This document shows, piece after piece, positions 7,719 through 14,784 of a stretch of 22,214 nt of DNA. The number at the start of each line of letters is the position of its first letter. Positions within the stretch are counted from its first letter, which is position 1. Location of the stretch: positions 1 through 22,214 of the forward strand of contig SFGN01000042.1 of assembly GCA_004556565.1 (NCBI GenBank), in the 5' to 3' direction. The notes beneath the pieces were generated by a model, which was given only the letters and a program-made list of their open reading frames with translations, did no database searches and had not been told where the DNA came from. Both the position numbers and the translations under genes were made by a program. The DNA is from Lachnospiraceae bacterium (GTDB lineage Bacteria; Bacillota_A; Clostridia; Lachnospirales; Lachnospiraceae).

Positions 7719-8324
7719 TTACGCATCTACCGGTTCTCCTTCAAAGAGCTTATTATACATCTGGTAATCACTTTGCTTTATACGACCAAGGTCACCATTT
7801 ACGTGCAGTATGGGTTTCCATGTCTGCTGGGCAACACAATAATCAGCAAACTGTGAAAGACACAGAGTAATCTGCTCATTTGTTCTTTGGGACAATTCTG
7901 TTATAAAGTCCTTAAAACCTTCCTGACTTTTAAACAAGCCAAAGAAAGGGAATTCTTCTTTAAACTGAAGCTGAATGCCAGAAAACTGTTTTGGAGCCTT
8001 GCTATGACCTAAAACATCCTTTAAGAAGAATTCAGGATTCTCTCGGATAGCCTCCTTTAACGTTTCCAACGCCTCTGCATCTATTGATTCACCAGGGCCG
8101 TTCGGAATATACTCTGTGACACAGGCTCTCAGAACTCTATATACTTCCCAATTGTCTACTTTTCCTTCTCGGATGTGCGAAATTGCAACTGACAGTTTCT
8201 TCCTTGCAAACTCCATCAGTTCCTCTGGGGAGAAAATCAACTTTGGAACCTCTCCGGCATCCAAGGTGTTTACTGCATGAAGAGCATCATGGAGCGTTTC
8301 CACTGATAACGGCCACTCAAACAT
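7719..8324 (-). CDS. KAP NTPase fragment, C-terminal part
   Basis: The 201 residues from ATG 8322-8324 are the continuation of the NTPase. Reading the same frame further upstream gives KSDAKEFKGFFKAALND before this Met, joining smoothly to ENIKTFKKK of the preceding fragment once the A9 run has ten A. The segment is helical and hydrophilic, with no motif I can name. As a stand-alone product it has no recognisable start signal. Confidence 0.6.
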   Translation of the reverse strand: MFEWPLSVETLHDALHAVNTLDAGEVPKLIFSPEELMEFARKKLSVAISHIREGKVDNWEVYRVLRACVTEYIPNGPGESIDAEALETLKEAIRENPEFFLKDVLGHSKAPKQFSGIQLQFKEEFPFFGLFKSQEGFKDFITELSQRTNEQITLCLSQFADYCVAQQTWKPILHVNGDLGRIKQSDYQMYNKLFEGEPVDA

Positions 8325-8329
8325 ATCAT

Positions 8330-9637
8330 TTAATGCCGCCTTAAAGAACCCCTTAAATTCTTTTGCGTCACTTTTTTTTTGAATGTTTTTATATTCTCTT
8401 CAACATTTCCTTCTAATAAATACGACAAGGATGCGATATACAAGTCCCTTGATTCACAATACGTCCTTGTCAAAAAGAATAATCGCAAGTACCTTTTCGC
8501 ATCATCAACACCTTTGATAGATTGTTCATAAGACAAAACGAACTCAATCAAATCACTCTTCATCCTGTCGTTCGACAACCACGGCATGATTATTTTTCTG
8601 AAATCTTCTGGTGTTATTGACGCATCGAGAATCTTAGACAAATCCTTAAACTGTAAATCAAGGACATCATAATCATAGAAATAATGGTCGAAAGAATTCT
8701 GATGAGTTACCCTTCTATACCCTTTCTTTGCAGTCTTTTCAGAGAACAGCGCATCTAAGATATCTTTGCAATTTGGTTTGTCGCCATTGAGAATGTTCAG
8801 GATAAATGTTTTCTTCTCTATTCCATTGCCACTTCTAAGAGCAACAAATTCGTGTCTCGCCAACCTCACATATTCATCAGGGAACTTATATCTTATGAGT
8901 GTGGTCAGTAAAAAATCCTCTAACGAAACATCATGCTCAACTTGCGGCAGATAAACCGAAATGAGATTTGCAAATCGCTTAACATCCCGGACGGTAGAAA
9001 GATACTTGGTCATAAAAGGATAAAGACGAGGCAACGCACTTTCTATCTCTTCGTGCGAGCAACCTATTATCTTCGTATCTGACAAAGAGTATAGATACTC
9101 CCTAAGGATGCCTACGTATCTTCCCGAATACCGGATAGGAACAGAAACTTCCAGATTAAAGTATTTATCTGTATAATCTCTTGTTCCTGTAGCATCTCCC
9201 TGGTAACTAGCAATTACGCTATTCGTATGCGTCTTGTCATACGCAGTAAGGTAGAATGTTCCCTTGAAGGCAGCATTTTTATCTATCAGCTTTAGCACCT
9301 CTTGAATTTCCTCACCAGTAAGTCTGTCAAAGTCATCAACAAAAACAATAACCCTCTTGCCTATCTCGCTGATAATGTCAGAAATCTCTTTCCTCTTCTC
9401 TGAAACGTCCCGACTACCTATCGCCCCTATCACTCTTGCTGCCCAAAGACTATCCGGCAGGGTTCCAATGGCATGCATATACCTTTCAGTAACCTTTTGT
9501 GCACCCGAATGATATATTGCCAAAGATTTTCCAAACTCAAACAGGAAGTCCCTTTGAATGTCTTGAACTGCAGCAGACTGTCTCGGTGAGAAATCAATGA
9601 TTATAACATCCTTACAGGTTAAGAGATAGTTCTTCAC
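8330..9637 (-). CDS. KAP NTPase fragment, central part with Walker B
   Basis: The frame carries the NTPase core: IIIDFSPRQS after the P-loop (12-21), Walker B VIVFVDDFDRL (96-106), a sensor-like stretch GTFYLTAYDK (125-134) and then the helical lid. The GTG used as start is simply the Val of NFVKNYLL; the same frame extends upstream through GAEKTTLLNF. It ends 24 codons after the A9 run in an out-of-frame tail (VTQKNLRGSLRRH). Confidence 0.65.
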   Translation of the reverse strand: MKNYLLTCKDVIIIDFSPRQSAAVQDIQRDFLFEFGKSLAIYHSGAQKVTERYMHAIGTLPDSLWAARVIGAIGSRDVSEKRKEISDIISEIGKRVIVFVDDFDRLTGEEIQEVLKLIDKNAAFKGTFYLTAYDKTHTNSVIASYQGDATGTRDYTDKYFNLEVSVPIRYSGRYVGILREYLYSLSDTKIIGCSHEEIESALPRLYPFMTKYLSTVRDVKRFANLISVYLPQVEHDVSLEDFLLTTLIRYKFPDEYVRLARHEFVALRSGNGIEKKTFILNILNGDKPNCKDILDALFSEKTAKKGYRRVTHQNSFDHYFYDYDVLDLQFKDLSKILDASITPEDFRKIIMPWLSNDRMKSDLIEFVLSYEQSIKGVDDAKRYLRLFFLTRTYCESRDLYIASLSYLLEGNVEENIKTFKKKVTQKNLRGSLRRH

Positions 9638-9642
9638 AAAGT

Positions 9643-10227
9643 TTAGTAAGGTCGTTTTTTCTGCCCCCAGGCTCCAGTAATACCTATGCTGAAAGACCGG
9701 TCTCCTCTATACTCAAGGATTGATGAAACTATTCTTTTTGCAAGTTCCTCGAATCTTAGTTTACCGTCATCTAAATTCTCTACAGGCAAGTCCTGAAATA
9801 AAAGAATACTGCTATGTTCGAACTCAGAGACACGAGGCTTCCTAGAAATAATGCCGTATATAAAATGTGAAAACAATCCTAGCGTATATGAACAAAACAA
9901 GAGTAGCCAGACTGGATATTTACCAAATGCTTTTAAGAATGGAGAAGAGCTATTATCCAACCAGAAAAAGAGTAGCAGAATAATTATGGAGCAAAAAGCA
10001 CCGATATGAAAAGCAGAATACTTGGTTCGTTTGTGCTTCCATCCGACAACAATTAAGCATAATGCGGCTATAACAGATGTGATATCCAACCACGTTCCTT
10101 CCTGAAGATTCAGATAGCCCCATAACCAAGGCGATAACCTATCATATATGACACTTCTCAAAGTACCATATACAATGATGGTCATTAGTGGCCAAACAAG
10201 TATACGGTAGAACTTATTGCTGCTCAT
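9643..10227 (-). CDS. KAP NTPase fragment, membrane part up to Walker A
   Basis: From ATG 10225-10227 come four hydrophobic segments (about 9-27, 48-63, 72-91, 104-127), then the pre-P-loop block LPVENLDDGKLRFEELAKRI and SFSIGITGAWG. The frame then shifts inside GGGGG-C-A-G-AAAAAA and stops after QKKRPY. A product of this ORF alone would be membrane-bound without an NTPase site. Confidence 0.65.
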   Translation of the reverse strand: MSSNKFYRILVWPLMTIIVYGTLRSVIYDRLSPWLWGYLNLQEGTWLDITSVIAALCLIVVGWKHKRTKYSAFHIGAFCSIIILLLFFWLDNSSSPFLKAFGKYPVWLLLFCSYTLGLFSHFIYGIISRKPRVSEFEHSSILLFQDLPVENLDDGKLRFEELAKRIVSSILEYRGDRSFSIGITGAWGQKKRPY

Positions 10228-10316
10228 TACAATACCTAATTACGTTCTTCCTGTGGTCGTCTCTGTGGCCAAAACAAGTACGAGCAAAAAAAACAGATAG
10301 CTTTCAATACCTTTTT

Positions 10317-10430
10317 AACCATGAGCCATTAACCTATGAACTCTGAATCATGAACCATCAAATGGTTTCCCCTGCATATTTCATATTCTTCCCAAGGACT
10401 GTATAATGTTCCCCTTTGTTTGGACAGGGG
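10317..10430. repeat. Degenerate ATGAACC-type repeats and a small hairpin in a 318-base gap
   Basis: Three related 11-mers, AACCATGAGCC (10317), AACCTATGAAC (10331) and AATCATGAACC (10346), lie 14-15 bases apart. Further on, CCCCT (10411-10415) and AGGGG (10426-10430) form a 5-bp hairpin. No gene is supported between 10228 and 10545. The gap separates the KAP operon from the ParB-like/HEPN operon and should contain the KAP promoter, but I could not find a convincing one. Confidence 0.35.
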
Positions 10431-10545
10431 TTAAGTCCTCTTGTGCGCTTCCCCTTTTTGTAGCCTTCCCTGTTAGTCGGACAGTTCTGAATTAGACAAA
10501 AATTGAGGATGGCGTGCGATTACCCTTTCTACGCAATCTTTATGC

Positions 10546-10992
10546 TTAATACAAATTCAATTCTCTTCGGTCAAAAATCAAATCTTGATTGGTCGGATCG
10601 TTTATGATATGCACAATTCCACGACCCAATGTTATCACCAGCTGTTTAATTAAAGGTATTACAACTTCGTATTCATCTAGATTACCATAAGAGAAATGGA
10701 GTTCAGCTTCTTTATTGTGGACTATACTGTTACGCAGTTGATAAACCACTTTCGCATATTTATTAATGTCATTAGCACTTAGATACTTCACTTTATAGTA
10801 TTTCTCCACAAAGGCATTGATTACAGGATCCTGCAAAAGTGTATCAACCTCTGGCATGACAGGAGTTGGAAACAACTTCTTAAAACCATCACAGAATTCC
10901 TTATCTTCTGCTTTTCGAAAACTTTCTGTTACCGACATCAACCTTCTAATAAACGATTGTCTAGTACTTGGAGTTCCTTTAGTAATCTCCAC
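10546..10992 (-). CDS. HEPN-domain fragment (C-terminal part)
   Basis: This is a 148-residue frame whose only early start is GTG 10990-10992, six bases past the stop of the preceding part and in the same frame. YQLRNSIVHNKEAELHF (84-100) contains R87-x4-H92, a typical HEPN RNase/toxin signature, followed by a helix (IPLIKQLVITLGRGIVHII). Were it made alone it would be a mini-HEPN protein lacking the larger N-terminal domain. Confidence 0.6.
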   Translation of the reverse strand: MEITKGTPSTRQSFIRRLMSVTESFRKAEDKEFCDGFKKLFPTPVMPEVDTLLQDPVINAFVEKYYKVKYLSANDINKYAKVVYQLRNSIVHNKEAELHFSYGNLDEYEVVIPLIKQLVITLGRGIVHIINDPTNQDLIFDRRELNLY

Positions 10993-10998
10993 CAGTTT

Positions 10999-11775
10999 TT
11001 ATCTATATGCAAAGTATTCTAAAGTTTGGTAAATTTTCAAGTATATTGTTAGAAAATCACCGGCATGCTTTGCTTCGTTCAGCACATTATAGACATCAAA
11101 GAATTGTTCATAAGTAACATTGGATTGCCACAAAATAATGAAAGGAGAATAAAATGAATTGACTGTATGCTGCAATACAAATGGTACATCAAATTTATTA
11201 TTCTCCACATGGCACAAACATGCATATGCATATTTTCTCCACAACGTCCCTTGATCAAGATCCGGTTCAGCGCAGACTATAAAAATATCATTAGGTGACA
11301 AAATATCTACATGATCCCAAATATCAGAAATTTGTGCAGCATCAGCATTATTGTACATCTCTTCTATTGCCACAAAAACTTCTGGCCTTAGGTAAAAATC
11401 TACAGGCAAGCCATTTTCCTCAAAGAAAGCGCTAGTTGGTAGCACAACCAAATCCGGCCGGGTATAGACAAACCGCTTCAGATGCACTTTTTGTAATTCA
11501 TCCACTATGGACAGTTTGAATAGTTTTCCTATCTTAGGAATATCTTCTTCCAGCCTATCAGGATCGCTACCTTCGACATCCCTTATCATATTAAAGACGC
11601 TATAATATCTACAATTGAAAAACGTATCTTCCAATATATCAATAGCATCTCCTAATCGATAGCGCGACAGATTGTCAGCAAAATCTACCACCTTATCAGG
11701 CATTGCATTAGCAGAAAGGTTTAATCGTGCTGCAATATCTTCCAGCATTTTTACATATATGTCTTTCCTTACCAT
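10999..11775 (-). CDS. N-terminal part of the interrupted HEPN protein
   Basis: 258 residues from ATG 11773-11775 (the frame is open to 11814, but upstream codons overlap the ParB-like gene further). The sequence is mixed alpha/beta with no motif I recognise; it includes VYTRPDLVVLPTSAFFEENG and an aromatic C-terminus (LKIYQTLEYFAYR) that normally leads into the HEPN helices. TAA at 10999-11001 ends it. Confidence 0.6.
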   Translation of the reverse strand: MVRKDIYVKMLEDIAARLNLSANAMPDKVVDFADNLSRYRLGDAIDILEDTFFNCRYYSVFNMIRDVEGSDPDRLEEDIPKIGKLFKLSIVDELQKVHLKRFVYTRPDLVVLPTSAFFEENGLPVDFYLRPEVFVAIEEMYNNADAAQISDIWDHVDILSPNDIFIVCAEPDLDQGTLWRKYAYACLCHVENNKFDVPFVLQHTVNSFYSPFIILWQSNVTYEQFFDVYNVLNEAKHAGDFLTIYLKIYQTLEYFAYR

Positions 11776-13016
11776 AAGCGTCCTGATGTAGCAGTCTTGA
11801 AGGCATATAACCAATCACTATTTCCCGTTTCAATCATTTTCACGGTATAAGCAAAAATTGCCCTACGTACTATGTTACCTACATTAATCCTTACACTTGA
11901 CAATTCGCTATATGCTTGCTCAAACTGCTCCAATCTGAAGTGATACTTTCCTCGTTCTATTCCATCAATAAACTGGTCTATTGTATCAAGTATGAACACC
12001 TCGTCATGGTGTGATCCAAAGCATTTACCTAAAGCTGCAAACACACCACTCAGTGTGGTATCTTTACCAAACCACTGGCGATGCTTTTCATCCTTACTTG
12101 AAATAGCCATATCAACTTTATAAAGGTATTGCAAATACTTTGTCAAGTATGTCGAATCAAAGTACTTCACTGTCAGTTCAACATCCATCATTTCATCCAC
12201 ATCCCACCTCATTAGTGAAGCTGGAGCTATACGCTGAGGCTTATTTTCAATCATTGATTGCAGAGCAATAATCGCAGAAGAGAGCTGAAATTCTCCTATT
12301 TCTCTATTTCCTTTCTTTACTCTTGAATACTCCGGTGATTTTTCTCTATAAAGTTTAAGTTGAATATGCTGATTGACTTCTGGTGATTCAAAATATCTAA
12401 GGAAAAGAAGTTCATATTGGTGAGTCGAAGACATTGGTCTCTGACCGGCATTTAGGATAAGCATCTTTTTAATAATGTCCTTATCTTCAAGACCTGTCCA
12501 TATTGTGAAAGTGAGCGTAAATTCCTTATATGCATTTAAAAGTTTATCATAATAGACTCCCTTTGCATCCGATTCAAAAAACTTTCTCAAATATGATGAT
12601 GTAACGAAATCTAATTCAAGGTATCCATAATCATCTGCTGCAAGATAAGAACGAAGATCCATGTGACTAGACAAACCCTCTTTCTTTATTAAGGTGCATA
12701 TCTTGTATGCCATCCACAAACGGAATGTTCTCTGCAGTCCATCTAGTATTTCTACAGAATCCAAATTCAATTCAACCTGTTTTGCATCGACATCTATACC
12801 ATCAATGCAAGTTAAGGTGAACGACGGGATTGGCTCGCCTGAAAGAATTGTATTATAAAGCCCATCAAGGAACCTATTCTTTACTATTCTACGTTGAATA
12901 GTAAAAGTTGAAAAGTTTTGTTTCAATTCAGATAGATAGTCAAATAAATTACCTTGACAGAGAAACCATTTTTTTCCGCCATCAATTCCTTTTGAATCTA
13001 AAACTTCTATATGCAT
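11769..13016 (-). CDS. ParB/DUF262-like DGxQR protein
   Basis: This 415-residue protein has an intact frame from ATG 13014-13016. VEILDGLQRTFRLW (88-101) is the DGxQR motif of ParB-like, DUF262 and DGQHR proteins, and NAGQRPMSSTHQYELLF (189-205) is a second conserved-looking block. NRFLDGLYNTILSGEPIPSF (47-66) corresponds to the segment before the DGxQR strand in DUF262 proteins. There is no HNH motif or membrane segment. It is clearly different from the DUF262 gene at 3823-4926 and has a different partner: its TAA overlaps the start of the HEPN gene. The likely role is the nucleotide- or DNA-sensing half of a two-gene defence or toxin-antitoxin-like module; this is inferred from family and context. 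Confidence 0.7.
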   Translation of the reverse strand: MHIEVLDSKGIDGGKKWFLCQGNLFDYLSELKQNFSTFTIQRRIVKNRFLDGLYNTILSGEPIPSFTLTCIDGIDVDAKQVELNLDSVEILDGLQRTFRLWMAYKICTLIKKEGLSSHMDLRSYLAADDYGYLELDFVTSSYLRKFFESDAKGVYYDKLLNAYKEFTLTFTIWTGLEDKDIIKKMLILNAGQRPMSSTHQYELLFLRYFESPEVNQHIQLKLYREKSPEYSRVKKGNREIGEFQLSSAIIALQSMIENKPQRIAPASLMRWDVDEMMDVELTVKYFDSTYLTKYLQYLYKVDMAISSKDEKHRQWFGKDTTLSGVFAALGKCFGSHHDEVFILDTIDQFIDGIERGKYHFRLEQFEQAYSELSSVRINVGNIVRRAIFAYTVKMIETGNSDWLYAFKTATSGRLW

Positions 13017-13072
13017 ATGTTACTCATTTACACTACAATTGGTAGTTGCGTTAAAACATTAGATTCCTTTAT

Positions 13073-13102
13073 AAAAGTTACATAGAATATCTCTATACTC
13101 AA
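13073..13102 (-). promoter_or_regulatory. Putative promoter of the ParB-like/HEPN operon
   Basis: On the minus strand TTG (13100-13102), 19 bases, then TAACTTTT (13073-13080), one mismatch from TAnnTTTG. It lies about 57 bases upstream of the ATG at 13016, and its -33 side abuts the GC-rich palindromic block. Confidence 0.4.
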
Positions 13103-13121
13103 TCCCCCTCCCCGCAGCAGG

Positions 13122-13200
13122 CAAGCGCGAGGGCGGCCCTTGGGCCGAGCCGCCCGGAGCGCTTGAGTTGCAGCAGTCGGAGAGCGTATATTCCGACTGC
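13122..13200. repeat. GC-rich palindromic block (REP/BIME-like)
   Basis: Nested arms CAAGCGC (13122-13128) with GCGCTTG (13159-13165), and GGGCGGC (13131-13137) with GCCGCCC (13149-13155), form one imperfect hairpin. Directly after it GCAGTCGGA (13173-13181) pairs with TCCGACTGC (13192-13200). The block is much richer in GC than the genes to its left. It sits between the end of the polysaccharide operon and the island, where it may also stop transcription, though neither hairpin has a T run. I see no gene between 13017 and 13340; an open frame there is only the translation of these repeats. Confidence 0.6.
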
Positions 13201-13232
13201 GGTGCGGCGCTTACACAAGATGCACACCTCAT

Positions 13233-13278
13233 CAAAACCGGACAACACTTCTCAACCTTCGGCAACTGCAACCTCTCA
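13233..13278. repeat. Right copy of the 46-bp perfect direct repeat
   Basis: Identical to 677-722 in the same orientation. The preceding CACCTCAT (13225-13232) also matches the left copy after a one-base indel. Here the stretch is not in an intact gene. It lies 62 bases beyond the stop of the aminotransferase gene. Confidence 0.85.
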
Positions 13279-13340
13279 GATGAATAGTGTAAGTCCAGAC
13301 AAAGGGAGATAATCAAACTTAAAATCTGATATTCAGACCA

Positions 13341-14630
13341 TTATTCCTTTACAATCGCCTCCTTGATGCAATCCACAATGTAACGGACATCATCATCTGT
13401 AACATACGGGCCGGCCGGGAGGCAGAAGCCAACTTTGAAGAGGTCCTCTTCCACACCGTTGGTATAGACAGGTGCGCCTTCATATACAGGCTGCTTATGC
13501 ATTGGCTTCCAGGTAGGGCGTGCCTCGATTTTCTTGCCGAGCATAAAGACGCGAAGAGCCTCGACATTTTCATTAGGCTGGCAATCGGTTGTAGCTGAGT
13601 CCACCTGATGGATAACGCCGGCAGCTCCGCCGACTGCGGTCTTGATTACCTCCTTGTAAGCGTTCTCCTGTCCCTGGATGCGCACCTCAGGATCAAGAGT
13701 TGCCGCACAGAGCCAGAAGTTAGTATCGAAGCGAGGGTCTGCAGGCTGCTTGTGGATATGAACCCCCGGGACATCAGCGAGGAGTTCCTCGTAGAGGGAC
13801 TGGACGTGCTTGTGATGAGCTATGTGTGCGCCGAGAACGGTCATCTGGCCACGGCCTATACCAGCGCAGACGTTTGACATGCGGTAGTTGTATCCGATGG
13901 CAGTATGCTGATAGTAAGGATATGCGTCGCGGGCCTGGGTGGCATACCACATAATCTCGTTGGCCTCTTCAGGGTTGCGGCATATGAGGGCGCCGCCTCC
14001 GGAAGTGGTAATCATCTTGTTGCCGTTGAATGAGAGCACGCCGTACTTTCCGAATGTGCCGAGGACCTGACCGTTGAAACGGGAACCCATACCTTCGGCA
14101 GCATCTTCGACAACCGGGATTCCGTATTTCTCTGCGATTGCAAGGATTTTGTCGATATGATATGGCATACCATAGAGTGCTACCGGAACGATGGCCTTGG
14201 GATACTTGCCGGTCTTCTCCTTGCGGTCGAGGATTGCCTTTTCGAGAAGCTCGGGATCCATGTTCCAGGTTTCTTTTTCAGAACCGATGAAAATAGGCTT
14301 TGCTCCAAGATAAGTAATAGGATGGGATGATGCACAGAAAGTGTAGCTCTGGACACATACCTCATCGCCAGGGCCAACGCCGCAGCCGATAAGGGCAAGG
14401 TGAACCGCTGCTGTTCCTGCGGAAAGGCACACAACCTTACGGTCGAGCGGCTCGCTGCCGTCAGTCTTACTGTTGGCAAATGCCTCAAGGTCTTTCTCAA
14501 AGGCATTTACATTCGGTCCCATAGGGACTACCCAGTTTGTGTCAAAGGCTTCTTTGACATATTTCTGTTCCCAGCCCTCTTCGCTCATGTGGGCGAGACA
14601 GAGGTAAATTATTTTTCTTTCTTCTGACAT
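13341..14630 (-). CDS. DegT/DnrJ/EryC1-type sugar aminotransferase
   Basis: Last gene of the polysaccharide operon, 429 residues. It is a PLP-dependent nucleotide-sugar aminotransferase: SAGTAAVHLAL (70-80) holds the cofactor phosphate region, VVEDAAEG (173-180) the acidic pyridine contact, and SFNGNKMITTSGGG (200-213) the Schiff-base lysine K205. The family moves an amino group from glutamate to a keto-sugar, giving for example a 4-amino-4,6-dideoxyhexose. With a PglC-like transferase in the same operon, the product could be a UDP-amino sugar of the bacillosamine type, but no 4,6-dehydratase is in the window. Codon use is visibly more GC-rich than in the acyltransferase and ligase genes. Confidence 0.9.
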   Translation of the reverse strand: MSEERKIIYLCLAHMSEEGWEQKYVKEAFDTNWVVPMGPNVNAFEKDLEAFANSKTDGSEPLDRKVVCLSAGTAAVHLALIGCGVGPGDEVCVQSYTFCASSHPITYLGAKPIFIGSEKETWNMDPELLEKAILDRKEKTGKYPKAIVPVALYGMPYHIDKILAIAEKYGIPVVEDAAEGMGSRFNGQVLGTFGKYGVLSFNGNKMITTSGGGALICRNPEEANEIMWYATQARDAYPYYQHTAIGYNYRMSNVCAGIGRGQMTVLGAHIAHHKHVQSLYEELLADVPGVHIHKQPADPRFDTNFWLCAATLDPEVRIQGQENAYKEVIKTAVGGAAGVIHQVDSATTDCQPNENVEALRVFMLGKKIEARPTWKPMHKQPVYEGAPVYTNGVEEDLFKVGFCLPAGPYVTDDDVRYIVDCIKEAIVKE

Positions 14631-14673
14631 AATATAAAGGTCTTATTATCTTCGCTTAATTCCGTATTGTTTC

Positions 14674-14727
14674 TTATGTTTTGTAGATACTGTATCTGTT
14701 GTTTCAAAATTTCCTTTATGTTTTGTA
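14674..14727. repeat. Two copies of TTATGTTTTGTA
   Basis: Exact 12-mers at 14674-14685 and 14716-14727 in the 154-base gap between the acyltransferase and aminotransferase genes. They could be tandem regulator sites or chance in T-rich DNA. Confidence 0.25.
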
Positions 14728-14784
14728 TCCAAAGATTGTTGAATGTTAATTCCTATATGTCATTTAGATGTTATACCAGCGTCA

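Larger units (their letters stand above)
7719..10227 (-). pseudogene. KAP-family membrane P-loop NTPase broken by two frameshifts
   Basis: Three consecutive frames form one protein. Adding one base near 9664 and one near 8376 gives 2511 bases, 836 residues plus stop. Order: four N-terminal membrane segments, P-loop, Walker B VIVFVDDFDRL, then a long helical C-terminus. This is the layout of KAP NTPases (named for Kidins220/ARMS and PifA, the F-plasmid T7 exclusion protein). The breaks lie at C5/T6 and T9 runs on the plus strand, so they may be real decay, phase variation, slippage-tolerated, or read errors. The restored P-loop is GAWGAEKTTLLN, with Glu where GSGKT has Gly. The HEPN-like gene follows after 12 bases. 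Confidence 0.75.
10546..11775 (-). pseudogene. HEPN protein split by one in-frame stop codon
   Basis: ATG 11773-11775 to the stop at 10546 is one reading frame of 410 codons with a single internal TAA at 10999-11001. Across it the protein reads LEYFAYR-stop-KLVEITKG, and the C-terminal part supplies the HEPN motif. One base change in an AAA, GAA or CAA codon would explain it. The start overlaps the upstream ParB-like gene by seven bases (ATGGTAA), so the two were made as a coupled pair. Confidence 0.65.

Noticed and set aside
8330..10227. Three separate genes for membrane protein, NTPase and C-terminal protein
   Set aside because: The frames join exactly by single-base additions within homopolymer runs, and the Walker A motif is split between two of them; one broken gene explains this better.
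677..13278. Interpretation of the 46-bp repeats as tRNA-derived attachment sites
   Set aside because: The repeat does not fold like a tRNA 3' half, and no tRNA gene or integrase is in the window; the left copy lies inside a protein-coding frame.
13059..13316. Open frame of 85 codons on the minus strand over the palindromic block
   Set aside because: It is made of the 46-bp repeat and hairpin DNA, and has no codon pattern or family resemblance outside the shared ERLQLPKVEKCCPVL.
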